Shown: piece after piece, positions 1-7,997 of the stretch | Layout of the letters: each line of letters begins with the position of its first letter | How positions within the stretch are numbered: position 1 is the stretch's first letter | Source of the DNA: CAYMDD01 sp964409675 | GTDB lineage: Bacteria > Pseudomonadota > Alphaproteobacteria > Rickettsiales > SXRF01 | Reading direction: 5' to 3' | Length of the DNA stretch: 35,040 nucleotides | NCBI GenBank assembly: GCA_964409675.1 | Contig: CAYPEF010000010.1 | Location: 1 to 35,040 of the forward strand | Translations under genes and position numbers: made by a program | The notes under the pieces: generated by a model | Databases searched by the model: none | What the model saw: the letters and a program-made list of their open reading frames with translations, nothing else | What the model was told of the DNA's origin: nothing

Positions 1-28
1 TTGCTTCTGCATAAATACCGAAAAAAGC

Positions 29-58
29 TTGAGAATTACACCATTGCCAGCGTAGAAT
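29..58 (+). promoter_or_regulatory. candidate sigma70-type promoter of nadK
   Basis: TTGAGA (29-34) and TAGAAT (53-58) are separated by 18 bases, each matching the consensus hexamer at five of six positions. Initiation would fall near base 65. That fits a short leader before the ATG at 86 better than one before the ATG at 74. Seen by eye only. Confidence 0.45.
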
Positions 59-85
59 AGCGTTTATTCGGTCATGGGATGTGCG

Positions 86-868
86 ATGGAACAGATTCGG
101 ATTGCCTGTGTGGCGGATCATACGCCCAAGGCGCAGGCGGCATTAAAGGAGCTGCAGGCGCGCTACCCGCTGGTGGCCTTGGGAACGCGCAAATCGGCGC
201 CGCATGTGCTGGTGGTCCTGGGCGGGGACGGGTTCATGCTGCAGAACCTGCACCGATGCTATAAGCGCAAGATTTCCCTTTATGGCATGAATTGCGGCAC
301 GGTCGGCTTCCTGATGAATGATTACAGCCCCGATCAACTGCTGGAGCGGGTGCAGGCGGCGCGGGCGGCGACGCTCTATCCGCTGCATATGTATGCCAAG
401 CGGGTTACGGGTAAGGTAGCGCATGCTATTGCATTCAATGAAGTGTCGCTGTTTCGTGAGGGGCGGCAGGCGGCGAAGATTCGCGTCACCGTCGATCATG
501 TGGTGCGCCTGCAGGAGATGATCTGCGACGGAGTACTGGTGGCGACTGCCGCCGGCAGCACCGCCTATAATTTCTCCGCCGGCGGGCCGATCATTCCCTT
601 CGGAGCGAATGTGATTGCGCTGACGCCGCTGGTGCCGTTCCGTCCCCGGCGCTGGCGCGGGGCTTTGCTGCCGCACAGCTCGACAGTGAATTTCGATATT
701 CTGGAGCCGAAGAAGCGGCCGGTCAGTGCGGTGGCTGACTTCACGGAAATCCGGGATGTTGCGGCGGTAGCGATCAGCGAGCAGCGTAAATATGGCTCCA
801 TCCTGCTCTTCGACCCCGAGCGCAATCTGGAGGAGCGGACGATCAAGGAGCAATTTACCTACGAGTAG
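86..868 (+). CDS. nadK: NAD kinase
   Basis: ATP-dependent NAD kinase, which phosphorylates NAD to NADP in the cytosol. The 260-residue product has the family hallmarks: the GGDG nucleotide-binding motif at residues 46-49, the Asn-Glu pair (118-119) of the NE motif, the CDG segment near 147-149, and the GSTAYNFSAGGP block (157-168) that shapes the NAD site. Length fits the short alphaproteobacterial form. An in-frame ATG lies at 74. I prefer 86 because GGGA at 77-80 is spaced as a ribosome binding site and the protein then begins directly with the Rossmann strand. It stands alone, with 255 bases before the next gene. Family assignment is secure; the start is less so. Confidence 0.93.
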   Translation: MEQIRIACVADHTPKAQAALKELQARYPLVALGTRKSAPHVLVVLGGDGFMLQNLHRCYKRKISLYGMNCGTVGFLMNDYSPDQLLERVQAARAATLYPLHMYAKRVTGKVAHAIAFNEVSLFREGRQAAKIRVTVDHVVRLQEMICDGVLVATAAGSTAYNFSAGGPIIPFGANVIALTPLVPFRPRRWRGALLPHSSTVNFDILEPKKRPVSAVADFTEIRDVAAVAISEQRKYGSILLFDPERNLEERTIKEQFTYE

Positions 869-989
869 GTGAAACGGATACAACTGATACTGTACTAAAG
901 CGTTTTGTTGTGATATAGCTTGCGGTAGGGGTAAAGGACCTCATCTTTTTCTTTTTGATTGCCTTTTGATACAAGCTGGTTTAGAAGCG

Positions 990-1048
990 GCGCACTGTCA
1001 CGCTTGCGCTTTGCGTGTGCGCGGCGGTGCTTATGCAGGCATAACACC
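990..1048 (+). promoter_or_regulatory. structured 5' leader of the cold-shock gene
   Basis: Two adjacent inverted repeats lie about 75-130 bases before the cold-shock start codon. The first pairs GCGCAC (990-995) with GTGCGC (1017-1022), with ACGC/GCGT inside it. The second pairs GGTG (1026-1029) with CACC (1045-1048) and TTATG (1031-1035) with CATAA (1040-1044) around a CAGG loop. A weak promoter (TTGCCT 959-964, TAGAAG 982-987, spacer 17) lies just upstream. Long folded leaders are known for cspA-type mRNAs, where they respond to temperature; applying that role here is inference. Confidence 0.4.
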
Positions 1049-1123
1049 AGAGTTCCACCCGGTTCGGGACCGAGGCAAAGCTGCCGTATGAAGCGTGATT
1101 CATTCTATCTATGGAGTAGTAGC

Positions 1124-1336
1124 ATGGCCACCGGTACGGTCAAATGGTTCAATCCCACCAAACGGTTTGGTTTCATTAAGCCCGATCAAGGAAACGGCGA
1201 TGTTTTTGTGCATATGTCGGCATTGGAGCAGGCAGGTCTTGCCATGCTCGATGACGGTCAGCGCGTCAGCTATGAGCTGGAAGATCGCAACGGAAAAGTT
1301 TCCGCCGTCAATCTCAAGTTGCTGGACGCCGCATAA
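1124..1336 (+). CDS. cold-shock domain protein (CspA family)
   Basis: A 70-residue single cold-shock domain, the standard size. These OB-fold proteins bind single-stranded RNA or DNA and melt RNA structure in the cytoplasm. The RNP1-like segment KRFGFIKP (13-20) and the RNP2-like segment DVFVH (26-30) are both present, as is the leading KWFN. The start is well supported: GGAG at 1113-1116 lies seven bases before the ATG. The frame stays open further upstream, but that extension reads through the structured leader and has no family similarity. It appears monocistronic, with a candidate terminator after it. Which paralogue it is (cspA, cspC or other) cannot be told. Confidence 0.93.
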   Translation: MATGTVKWFNPTKRFGFIKPDQGNGDVFVHMSALEQAGLAMLDDGQRVSYELEDRNGKVSAVNLKLLDAA

Positions 1337-1419
1337 CGCGGACACATTTTTGATGCGGGATTGCGCGCCTGCTTTGACTTTCGCGCATTTATCCCGTATG
1401 ACACCTGACTGCATGCCGG

Positions 1420-1458
1420 GCCGGATCATCCTTGGGATATTCCGGCTCAGCTGTTTTT
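1420..1458 (+). terminator. candidate terminator after the cold-shock gene
   Basis: Arms 1420-1431 and 1435-1446 pair at ten of twelve positions around a TTG loop. A run of five T follows at 1454-1458, seven bases past the stem, a wider gap than ideal. It lies between the cold-shock stop and typA, so it would insulate typA from read-through. Confidence 0.4.
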
Positions 1459-1483
1459 ACTCCACTTTTTCAATTCGGTATCC

Positions 1484-3310
1484 ATGACGCATCTTCGTAA
1501 TATCGCCATCATCGCGCATGTCGATCACGGCAAAACCACCCTTATCGACACCATGCTGCGCCAGAGCGGTTCGTTCCGCGCCAACCAGGAAGTGGCGGAG
1601 CGCGTAATGGATTCCAACGATCTGGAGCGCGAGCGCGGCATTACCATTCTTGCCAAATGCACTTCCGTGCAGCGCGGGGATCTGCGCATCAATATCGTCG
1701 ATACGCCTGGCCACGCCGATTTCGGCGGTGAGGTGGAACGCGTGCTCTCCATGGTAGATGGGGTGCTGCTGCTGGTGGATGCCGCCGAAGGCGCGCTGCC
1801 GCAGACAAAGTTCGTGCTCTCCAAGGCGCTGGCGCTGGGACTGCGCCCGATTGTGGTGATCAATAAAATCGACCGCTCCGACGCGCGGCCTGACGTGGTA
1901 GTGAATGAGGTGTTTGATTTATTCGCGGCTCTTGACGCCAGCGAGGAACAGCTGGATTTTCCGGTAATGTATGCCTCCGGGCGCAACGGCTGGGCGGTGG
2001 CGTCGCTGGACGGCGAGCGCACAAGCCTTGACCCGCTGTTCGACCTGATCGAGGCGCATGTGCCGCCGCCGGATGTGGACGTGGATGCGCCGTTTGCCAT
2101 GCTGGTAACCATTCTGGATGCTGACCCTTATCTTGGCCGCATCCTCACCGGGCGCATTGCGCAAGGTGTGGCGAAGGTGGGTATGCCGATCCGCGCGCTA
2201 TCGCTGAACGGGGATGTGATTGAACAGGGCCGCCTAACCAAGCTGCTTGCTTTTGAGGGCATTAAGCGCACGCCGGTGGATTCGGCGGAGGCGGGGGATA
2301 TCGTCTCCATCGCGGGGCTGGAAAAAGCGTCAGTGGCGGATACGATTGCCGATATCTCGCTCTCTTCCGCACTACCGTCCACGCCGATTGACCCGCCAAC
2401 CATGGCGATCACCATCAGCGTCAATGATTCTCCGCTGGCAGGGCAGGAGGGCACGAAACTCACCTCGCGCATGCTGCGCGACCGCCTGTTCAAGGAAGCC
2501 GAAAGCAATGTTGCCATCCGTGTGACTGAAGCCGACAGCAAGGATGCGTTCGAAGTGGCCGGGCGCGGTGAATTGCAGCTTCGCGTGCTGATCGAGACGA
2601 TGCGCCGCGAAGGATTTGAATTATCCGTGTCGCGCCCGCGCGTGCTGTTGCGCGAAGATGAGGCAGGTGGCCTGACGGAGCCGGTCGAAGAAGTTGTGAT
2701 TGATGTCGATGACGAGCATACCGGCGTCGTGGTTGAAAAGCTGAGCCTGCGCAAGGGCGAAATGATCGATATGCGTCCTTCTGGCGGCGGCAAGACGCGC
2801 ATTGTGTTTTATGTCCCCTCGCGCGGCCTGATCGGCTATCAGGGTGAATTCCTGACCGATACGCGCGGCACCGGGGTAATGAACCGTTTGTTCCATACTT
2901 ATGCGCCGTATAAAGGCGACATAGCCGGGCGGCGCAATGGCGTGCTGATCGGGATGGATAAGGGCGAGGCGGTTGCCTATGCGATCTGGGGATTGCAGGA
3001 CCGGGGGATTATGTTTGTCGATCCGGGCGATAAGGTTTATGAGGGCATGCTGATCGGACAGCATAGCAGGGACAATGACTTGGAAGTCAATGTGCTAAAA
3101 GCTAAGCAACTGACTAATATTCGCACCACCAGCAAGGACGAAGCCATTCGTCTGGTGCCGCCGCTGAAGATGACGCTGGAGCAGATGATCGCGTATATTG
3201 AAGATGACGAGCTGGTGGAGGTTACGCCTAAGTCTTTGAGATTAAGGAAAAAAGTGTTAGATGCGAATGAGCGTAAAAAAGCGGCCCGCGCAGTAAAAAA
3301 GATGGCGTAG
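1484..3310 (+). CDS. typA: translational GTPase TypA/BipA
   Basis: 608-residue ribosome-binding GTPase of the TypA/BipA family, related to EF-G and LepA and linked to ribosome assembly and stress growth. GTPase motifs are all present: G1 AHVDHGKTT (11-19), G2 RGIT (51-54), G3 DTPGH (73-77) and G4 NKID (127-130). EF-Tu domain 2, EF-G domain III/V-like parts and the family-specific C-terminal domain follow, ending in a basic tail rich in Lys and Arg. Full family length. No convincing Shine-Dalgarno precedes the ATG. The gene is isolated: the upstream hairpin separates it from the cold-shock gene, and 339 bases follow before the pilus cluster. Confidence 0.97.
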   Translation: MTHLRNIAIIAHVDHGKTTLIDTMLRQSGSFRANQEVAERVMDSNDLERERGITILAKCTSVQRGDLRINIVDTPGHADFGGEVERVLSMVDGVLLLVDAAEGALPQTKFVLSKALALGLRPIVVINKIDRSDARPDVVVNEVFDLFAALDASEEQLDFPVMYASGRNGWAVASLDGERTSLDPLFDLIEAHVPPPDVDVDAPFAMLVTILDADPYLGRILTGRIAQGVAKVGMPIRALSLNGDVIEQGRLTKLLAFEGIKRTPVDSAEAGDIVSIAGLEKASVADTIADISLSSALPSTPIDPPTMAITISVNDSPLAGQEGTKLTSRMLRDRLFKEAESNVAIRVTEADSKDAFEVAGRGELQLRVLIETMRREGFELSVSRPRVLLREDEAGGLTEPVEEVVIDVDDEHTGVVVEKLSLRKGEMIDMRPSGGGKTRIVFYVPSRGLIGYQGEFLTDTRGTGVMNRLFHTYAPYKGDIAGRRNGVLIGMDKGEAVAYAIWGLQDRGIMFVDPGDKVYEGMLIGQHSRDNDLEVNVLKAKQLTNIRTTSKDEAIRLVPPLKMTLEQMIAYIEDDELVEVTPKSLRLRKKVLDANERKKAARAVKKMA

Positions 3311-3649
3311 CTACCTAGTACCTAAGGGCGCATTGAAAAATCAGTGATATGCGGCTATGTTGTAATTTTAGCGCACATCTTGTATTTGATTGAATTTATT
3401 GCTCTTTGCCTGGCTTCTATTCGGCGGATTCATTCCTGGTTGCTGCTCGTATGCCGTAAGCTGTCAGCAATGAAAATGTTTGCATAAGAGCGGGATAGAA
3501 AAAATAAAGAAAATATATGCACATACGCTGCTTAACCTCTTGATAAGAATTTTATGATAATACACAATTCTGTTTACAAAACGGGCAGGCTTGGCATATA
3601 GCTCGTTTACATTTCTATATTTGCCTTGCTGAGGGGACGGTTACTGCTG
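3311..3649. other. intergenic region upstream of the Tad pilus cluster
   Basis: No credible gene, tRNA or repeat is visible. Its right half is AT-rich relative to the flanking genes. The best promoter candidate is TTAACC (3532-3537) and GATAAT (3556-3561) with an 18-base spacer, about 90 bases before cpaB. I see no clear terminator for typA. Confidence 0.35.
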
Positions 3650-4660
3650 ATGCGCTTTGTCATTCTCATTGTTATCATGGTTGTGGCCGTTGCCGCCGGG
3701 TTTCTCACTCTGCAGCTGGCTACAAGCTCCAAGCCTCAGCCTGGCGCCACATCGACAAATTCAGCTAATACGCAGGTTGTTACCACAGATGTACTGGTGG
3801 CGCGGATGCCGATTCCGATTGGCACAGTCATTAAGGATGATATGGTAGACCGTCAGCCTTGGCCGCAGCATCTGGTGCTGGAAGGTTTTATTACGGGCGA
3901 TTCGCCGAATGCGAATATCGTGGGTATGGTGACCCGCACGGAGATGCAGGCGCAGGAACCATTTAATACTGCTAAACTGGCGCGTCCCAATGATTCGAAC
4001 TATCTCGCGGCCGGCCTGTCCAAAGGATATCGTGCGGTAACGATTGCCGTGGATACCATTAGCGGCGTTGCCGGTTATATATTCCCCGGCGACCGGGTGG
4101 ATCTGCTGCTGACGCATGGCGTTCCGATTCGCGTAATGCCAACCTCGAAAGCGATTTCCGGCAGCGATAAGGCCATAGTATCTGAAGTCATGGTTCCCAA
4201 TGTAAAGGTGATTGCGGTGGATATCCGCAATCCGCTGCCTGCCGATAAGCGCAATAATGCCGCTGCCAAGGCGCCGTCCAACATCACGCTTGAAGTGGCG
4301 GCTGAGGATGTGCAGAAGATCCGTCTGGCGGAGAAAAACGGCACGCTTTCCCTGGCTCTGCGTTCACTGAAAGATAAGGATGAGCTGCTTGTTCCGCCAC
4401 CTGCCGTGTTGCCGGTTCTTACAACGGTAACATTATCGGATGATGAGGTTAACGGCGGGTCCGGGCATGTGACGATTATTCGCGGTATCAAATCCGAAGA
4501 ACCCACTTCTCCGAAGAACCCCCTGGCTAGTCTGGCGCAGCCGGAAACGGCAGCCACATCTGAGCCGGCTGCACCGTTGCCCTCAGGTGCTGCGATACCT
4601 GAGTCGGAAAGCGTTCCGGTATCTCCCAATACCGTTACTACCCATGAATCCCAGCAATAA
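3650..4660 (+). CDS. cpaB: Flp pilus assembly protein CpaB
   Basis: CpaB/RcpC-type periplasmic protein of the Tad (Flp) pilus, thought to work with the secretin channel. One N-terminal membrane segment (residues 3-23) is followed by an SAF-type domain (about 45-115, with the VARMPIPIGTVI core). An RcpC-like region follows, including the AGYIFPGDRVDLLL segment typical of the family, and then a Pro/Ser-rich tail. 336 residues from this start. An in-frame TTG lies at 3626, but the ATG at 3650 puts the hydrophobic helix at the very N-terminus and has AGGGGA upstream at a slightly long spacing (12 bases). It is the first gene of a seven-gene co-directional set. Confidence 0.92.
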   Translation: MRFVILIVIMVVAVAAGFLTLQLATSSKPQPGATSTNSANTQVVTTDVLVARMPIPIGTVIKDDMVDRQPWPQHLVLEGFITGDSPNANIVGMVTRTEMQAQEPFNTAKLARPNDSNYLAAGLSKGYRAVTIAVDTISGVAGYIFPGDRVDLLLTHGVPIRVMPTSKAISGSDKAIVSEVMVPNVKVIAVDIRNPLPADKRNNAAAKAPSNITLEVAAEDVQKIRLAEKNGTLSLALRSLKDKDELLVPPPAVLPVLTTVTLSDDEVNGGSGHVTIIRGIKSEEPTSPKNPLASLAQPETAATSEPAAPLPSGAAIPESESVPVSPNTVTTHESQQ

Positions 4661-4689
4661 TGATTTACCAGCATATCAGGTGACAGTAC

Positions 4690-6153
4690 ATGACGATATA
4701 TTTAAGCCCGCGCTCCTTCGTTAAGCAGTCGTTTGCATTGCTAGGCCTGTCCTTTGGCGCTCTTCTTGCAGCCTCTGCGGCCAGTGCCGAAGCAATCACG
4801 ATTCCGGTGAGCCGGTCGCAACTGGTTAGCCTGCCGGCAGAAAAATCGCAGGTGATCGTGGCCGATCCGGAAATTGCGGACATTTATGCGCATGGCAATA
4901 CCTCCTTGTCCATTATTGGGAAAAAGCCGGGGCAGACGACGGTTCGCATACTGGATAAGAACTCCAGGCCTGTGGGGACGTATGACGTAACCGTCGGCTA
5001 TGATCTGCCGGCTATCCGCAAAGCCCTGAAGAATTTTCTGCCGGATGAAGTAATCGGCGTGGAAATGGTCAACACCAATATTGCTCTGACCGGTCAGGTG
5101 AGCAATACCACCGTGGCAGACAAGGCGGTGCGCATTGTTGAGCAATATGTTGCGGGCGGCAGTAAAACCACTGAATCAGCGGCGCGTGATTCCGCAGTCG
5201 GCGGACGCAGCGGTATTCTGAACCTGCTGCAGGTTACTTCCGGACAGCAGGTGATGCTGCGCGTGCGCATCGGTGAGATCCAGCGGGAAGCGCTGAAACA
5301 GTTCGGCGTGGACTGGAGTAATTTCGGCTCGCCCGGCAGTTTCCTGTACCAGGTGGGCATCGGTTCCGGCATTGAGCGCTTCTTGAGCGATTCGAGCGGT
5401 GTATTTGCCATTAATTCATCCGACCCCACCCGCGGTTATGCCCGTGTCGGTTGGGGAAGCGGCAATACGCGCATTGATGCGCTGATTAAAGCGCTGGAGC
5501 GTGACGGATTATTTAAATTACTGGCTGAGCCGAACCTGGTTGCCATCTCCGGCGAGGAAGCGGACTTCCTGGCAGGCGGTGAAATCCCTGTTCCGGTGCC
5601 GCAGAATTCCGGTAGCGGTACTAACACAACCCTGACCATTGAATATAAGCCTTTTGGTGTAGCGGTGAAATTCAAGCCGTTTGTGCTGTCGGAAAACCGC
5701 ATCCGCATGGATGTGCAGCCGGAAGTGTCGGAGTTGGATGATGCGACGGCCGTGGTATTGAGCAACTTCCGCATTCCGGGGATCACCACCCGCCGCGCCC
5801 GCACCACCGTGGAGCTGGCACCGGGTGAGAGTTTCATGATTGCCGGCCTGATCAAGGATCAGACGAGATCTTCGATTGATCAGCTTCCCGGTGTGAAAGA
5901 ATTACCTATCCTGGGAGCGCTATTCCGCAGTACTGAGTTCCGCCGTAATGAAACGGAGCTGGTGATTGCAGTGACGCCCTACATTGTTGATCCCATGAAA
6001 GGAAGCGATGTGAAGCTGCCGACGGATAATTTTATCCCGGCCAGCCAGATGGAAATGATTTTCTACGGCGCTCTCGGCACCAAGCGTGGGGATGCCAACC
6101 GCATCTCGCAGACGCCGAGCGTTGAAGGCCCAATCGGTTTTATGGTGGATTAA
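4690..6153 (+). CDS. cpaC: Tad pilus outer-membrane secretin CpaC
   Basis: 487-residue secretin (RcpA/CpaC) that forms the outer-membrane pore for the Flp pilus. A signal peptide covers about residues 1-34, ending in ASAEA. The N-terminal pilus-formation domain (about 36-105, with VIVADPEIADI) leads to a BON-like segment (about 108-155) and the secretin domain (about 185-435). Diagnostic secretin features are the GGEIPVPV lip strand (296-303), TTRRARTTVELAPGESFMIAGL and the closing LPILGALFRSTEF before a final strand. AGGTGA is spaced correctly before the ATG. cpaD starts three bases after the stop, indicating one transcript. Confidence 0.96.
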   Translation: MTIYLSPRSFVKQSFALLGLSFGALLAASAASAEAITIPVSRSQLVSLPAEKSQVIVADPEIADIYAHGNTSLSIIGKKPGQTTVRILDKNSRPVGTYDVTVGYDLPAIRKALKNFLPDEVIGVEMVNTNIALTGQVSNTTVADKAVRIVEQYVAGGSKTTESAARDSAVGGRSGILNLLQVTSGQQVMLRVRIGEIQREALKQFGVDWSNFGSPGSFLYQVGIGSGIERFLSDSSGVFAINSSDPTRGYARVGWGSGNTRIDALIKALERDGLFKLLAEPNLVAISGEEADFLAGGEIPVPVPQNSGSGTNTTLTIEYKPFGVAVKFKPFVLSENRIRMDVQPEVSELDDATAVVLSNFRIPGITTRRARTTVELAPGESFMIAGLIKDQTRSSIDQLPGVKELPILGALFRSTEFRRNETELVIAVTPYIVDPMKGSDVKLPTDNFIPASQMEMIFYGALGTKRGDANRISQTPSVEGPIGFMVD

Positions 6154-6156
6154 ACT

Positions 6157-6738
6157 ATGCGTATTTCCCTGACCTTACTGAGTTCGATCGCGTTGCTGAC
6201 AGCATGCAGCGACATTCCGCGCGATGCGTATTATAACCACGGCGCGCCGGAAAGCCTGCTGGATCTCTCGCTGGAAACGGTCAATGTCAGCCTGACGTCG
6301 CAGGCATCGATCGATGAGCTGGTGGATTGGGTGAACAGGGACCAGCCCTCGCGTGCCGAGCTGCATTGCGCTGGCAACAGTCCGCTCTGCGCGCAGGCGC
6401 AAAATGTATTCAGCCAGTTCTCTGTTCCGTCTGAGTCCGTGGCGTCCGAGCAGAATGAAGCGGTGCTGATTTATGAGCGCGTGATGGCGCGAGACTGCGA
6501 TAACCGCTATATCGACAATAGCATCAATCCGTATAATATGAATCATCCGACCTTCGGCTGCTCAACGGCGGCCAACATGGTGCAGATGGTTGGTGACAAA
6601 CGTCAGTTCGTCAGCCCGAATCTGCTGGACTTCCATGACGGGGAGCGCCTGCAGAAACTATACCGCAATTATGAAAACGCAGCGCCGCGCCAGGACCAGA
6701 GCATGCAATCATTACTGCAGAATGTGACGTCCAGGTAA
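6157..6738 (+). CDS. cpaD: Tad pilus lipoprotein CpaD
   Basis: 193-residue lipoprotein of the CpaD family, which associates with the CpaC secretin at the outer membrane. A short hydrophobic signal ends in the lipobox LTAC with the acylated Cys at residue 17. The family segment HPTFGCSTAANMVQMVGDK near residue 129 onward, followed by the conserved run before DGERL, supports CpaD rather than a generic lipoprotein. It is on the short side for the family, and the N-terminal half is poorly conserved. Assignment rests on that segment plus its position directly after cpaC. Confidence 0.88.
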   Translation: MRISLTLLSSIALLTACSDIPRDAYYNHGAPESLLDLSLETVNVSLTSQASIDELVDWVNRDQPSRAELHCAGNSPLCAQAQNVFSQFSVPSESVASEQNEAVLIYERVMARDCDNRYIDNSINPYNMNHPTFGCSTAANMVQMVGDKRQFVSPNLLDFHDGERLQKLYRNYENAAPRQDQSMQSLLQNVTSR

Positions 6739-6776
6739 GGCCCGAACTATTCGACTTTTTCTGTTTGATTGATCCT

Positions 6777-7991
6777 ATGGCCCAGTTGAGTCCACTCATC
6801 ATCATATACGCGGACCAGGCTGGGGAAACTCCCTCGGAGCAGCTTTCCCTGGCATTGGGTGAAGCCCATGCCGACATTATCGAGGGCATCATGCCCGCAG
6901 TGCGCGTGCTGGCGGAGCGCCCAATGCCGCCGGCCTATATGGTCATCGATATCGGCAGCCGCGGTATGGATATGCTGGGCGAACTGGACGCTCTAGCCGA
7001 GCATTGCGATCCTTCCATCCGCGTAGTGGTCACCGGCCGAATTAACGATGTCGGGTTTTATCGTGAACTGCGCAAGCGCGGTGTGATCGAATATTTCCCT
7101 TATCCGCTACGCATCAACGATATGCGCGATACGCTGCGTCAGCAGTCGCTGGTGAAATCTACCGGCACTTCAGGGCGGCAGCGGGAGGGCGTGGCGATCA
7201 CCTTCACCAGTGCCGCTTCCGGCGACGGCGCCAGCACGGTGGCGCTGAATACCGCCTTCTGCCTGGCGCATACGTTCGGCAAACCAACGGTGATTGTGGA
7301 TATGGACTACCAGTTCGGCATGATCGCGCGCCAGCTGGACCTGAATGCGCCCTTCGGCATCCGCGAACTGATCGAGTATCCGGACCGCGGCGTGGACAGT
7401 ACCCTGATCAGCAAGATGCTGTGCCCGTATGGCGAGAACCTGAAAGTCATTGCGGCCCCGAATGAGCTGCGCCGTATGCCATCCATCAGCGCATCGCTGA
7501 TTCGTGACATGGTGGGAGTGCTGAAATCCGAATTCGCTTTCGTCATCATTGATGTGCCGCATACCTGGGCGGACTGGAGCGCGGCTATCCTTGCGCAAAC
7601 CAACCAGCAGGTGCTGGTGTCGCAGCTTTGGCTACGGTCACTTACGCATCTGACGCGCTTGTTTACCGCTTGGAGCGAAATCGGCATTAACAAGCAGGAC
7701 GTATCGCTGGTGGTCAATCGCAGCGGCGCCAAGTTCAAGGAAGCGATTACGCCGGAAGACGTGGAGCGCATCAGCGGCAAGGCGATCGATCATTATCTGG
7801 TCAATGACATTAAAACCATCGTTGAAGCGGAAAACCAGGGCAAGACGGTGATGGAGCTTGGTCCCTCCCTGCTGGAACGCCAGGTGCGTGATCTGACTCA
7901 GTCGCTTCTGTTAAAAGCGGGGATGCAGGTGCAGGCAGGGCCGCTGAATGCAGAAAGCAAGAAACCGCGGCTACTCTGGCGGAAGAAATAG
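6777..7991 (+). CDS. cpaE: Tad pilus assembly ATPase CpaE
   Basis: 404-residue CpaE/TadZ, which positions the Tad machine in the cell. A receiver-like, phosphorylation-degenerate N-terminal domain (about 1-125) precedes a ParA/MinD-type ATPase domain. The nucleotide loop reads SGDGAST (148-154) and lacks the signature Lys of the canonical deviant Walker A (KGGxGK). The following strand carries VDMD (174-177). An in-frame TTG at 6765 would add four residues; the ATG at 6777 was chosen, though neither has a clear ribosome site. The gene sits between cpaD and cpaF. The altered loop may reduce hydrolysis, but CpaE proteins are often divergent there. Confidence 0.92.
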   Translation: MAQLSPLIIIYADQAGETPSEQLSLALGEAHADIIEGIMPAVRVLAERPMPPAYMVIDIGSRGMDMLGELDALAEHCDPSIRVVVTGRINDVGFYRELRKRGVIEYFPYPLRINDMRDTLRQQSLVKSTGTSGRQREGVAITFTSAASGDGASTVALNTAFCLAHTFGKPTVIVDMDYQFGMIARQLDLNAPFGIRELIEYPDRGVDSTLISKMLCPYGENLKVIAAPNELRRMPSISASLIRDMVGVLKSEFAFVIIDVPHTWADWSAAILAQTNQQVLVSQLWLRSLTHLTRLFTAWSEIGINKQDVSLVVNRSGAKFKEAITPEDVERISGKAIDHYLVNDIKTIVEAENQGKTVMELGPSLLERQVRDLTQSLLLKAGMQVQAGPLNAESKKPRLLWRKK

Positions 7992-7997
7992 GCGTGT

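Noticed and set aside
1063..1082. tRNA T-arm-like GGTTCGGGACC in the cold-shock leader
   Set aside because: No matching acceptor, D or anticodon arms around it. The bases fit better as leader RNA structure.
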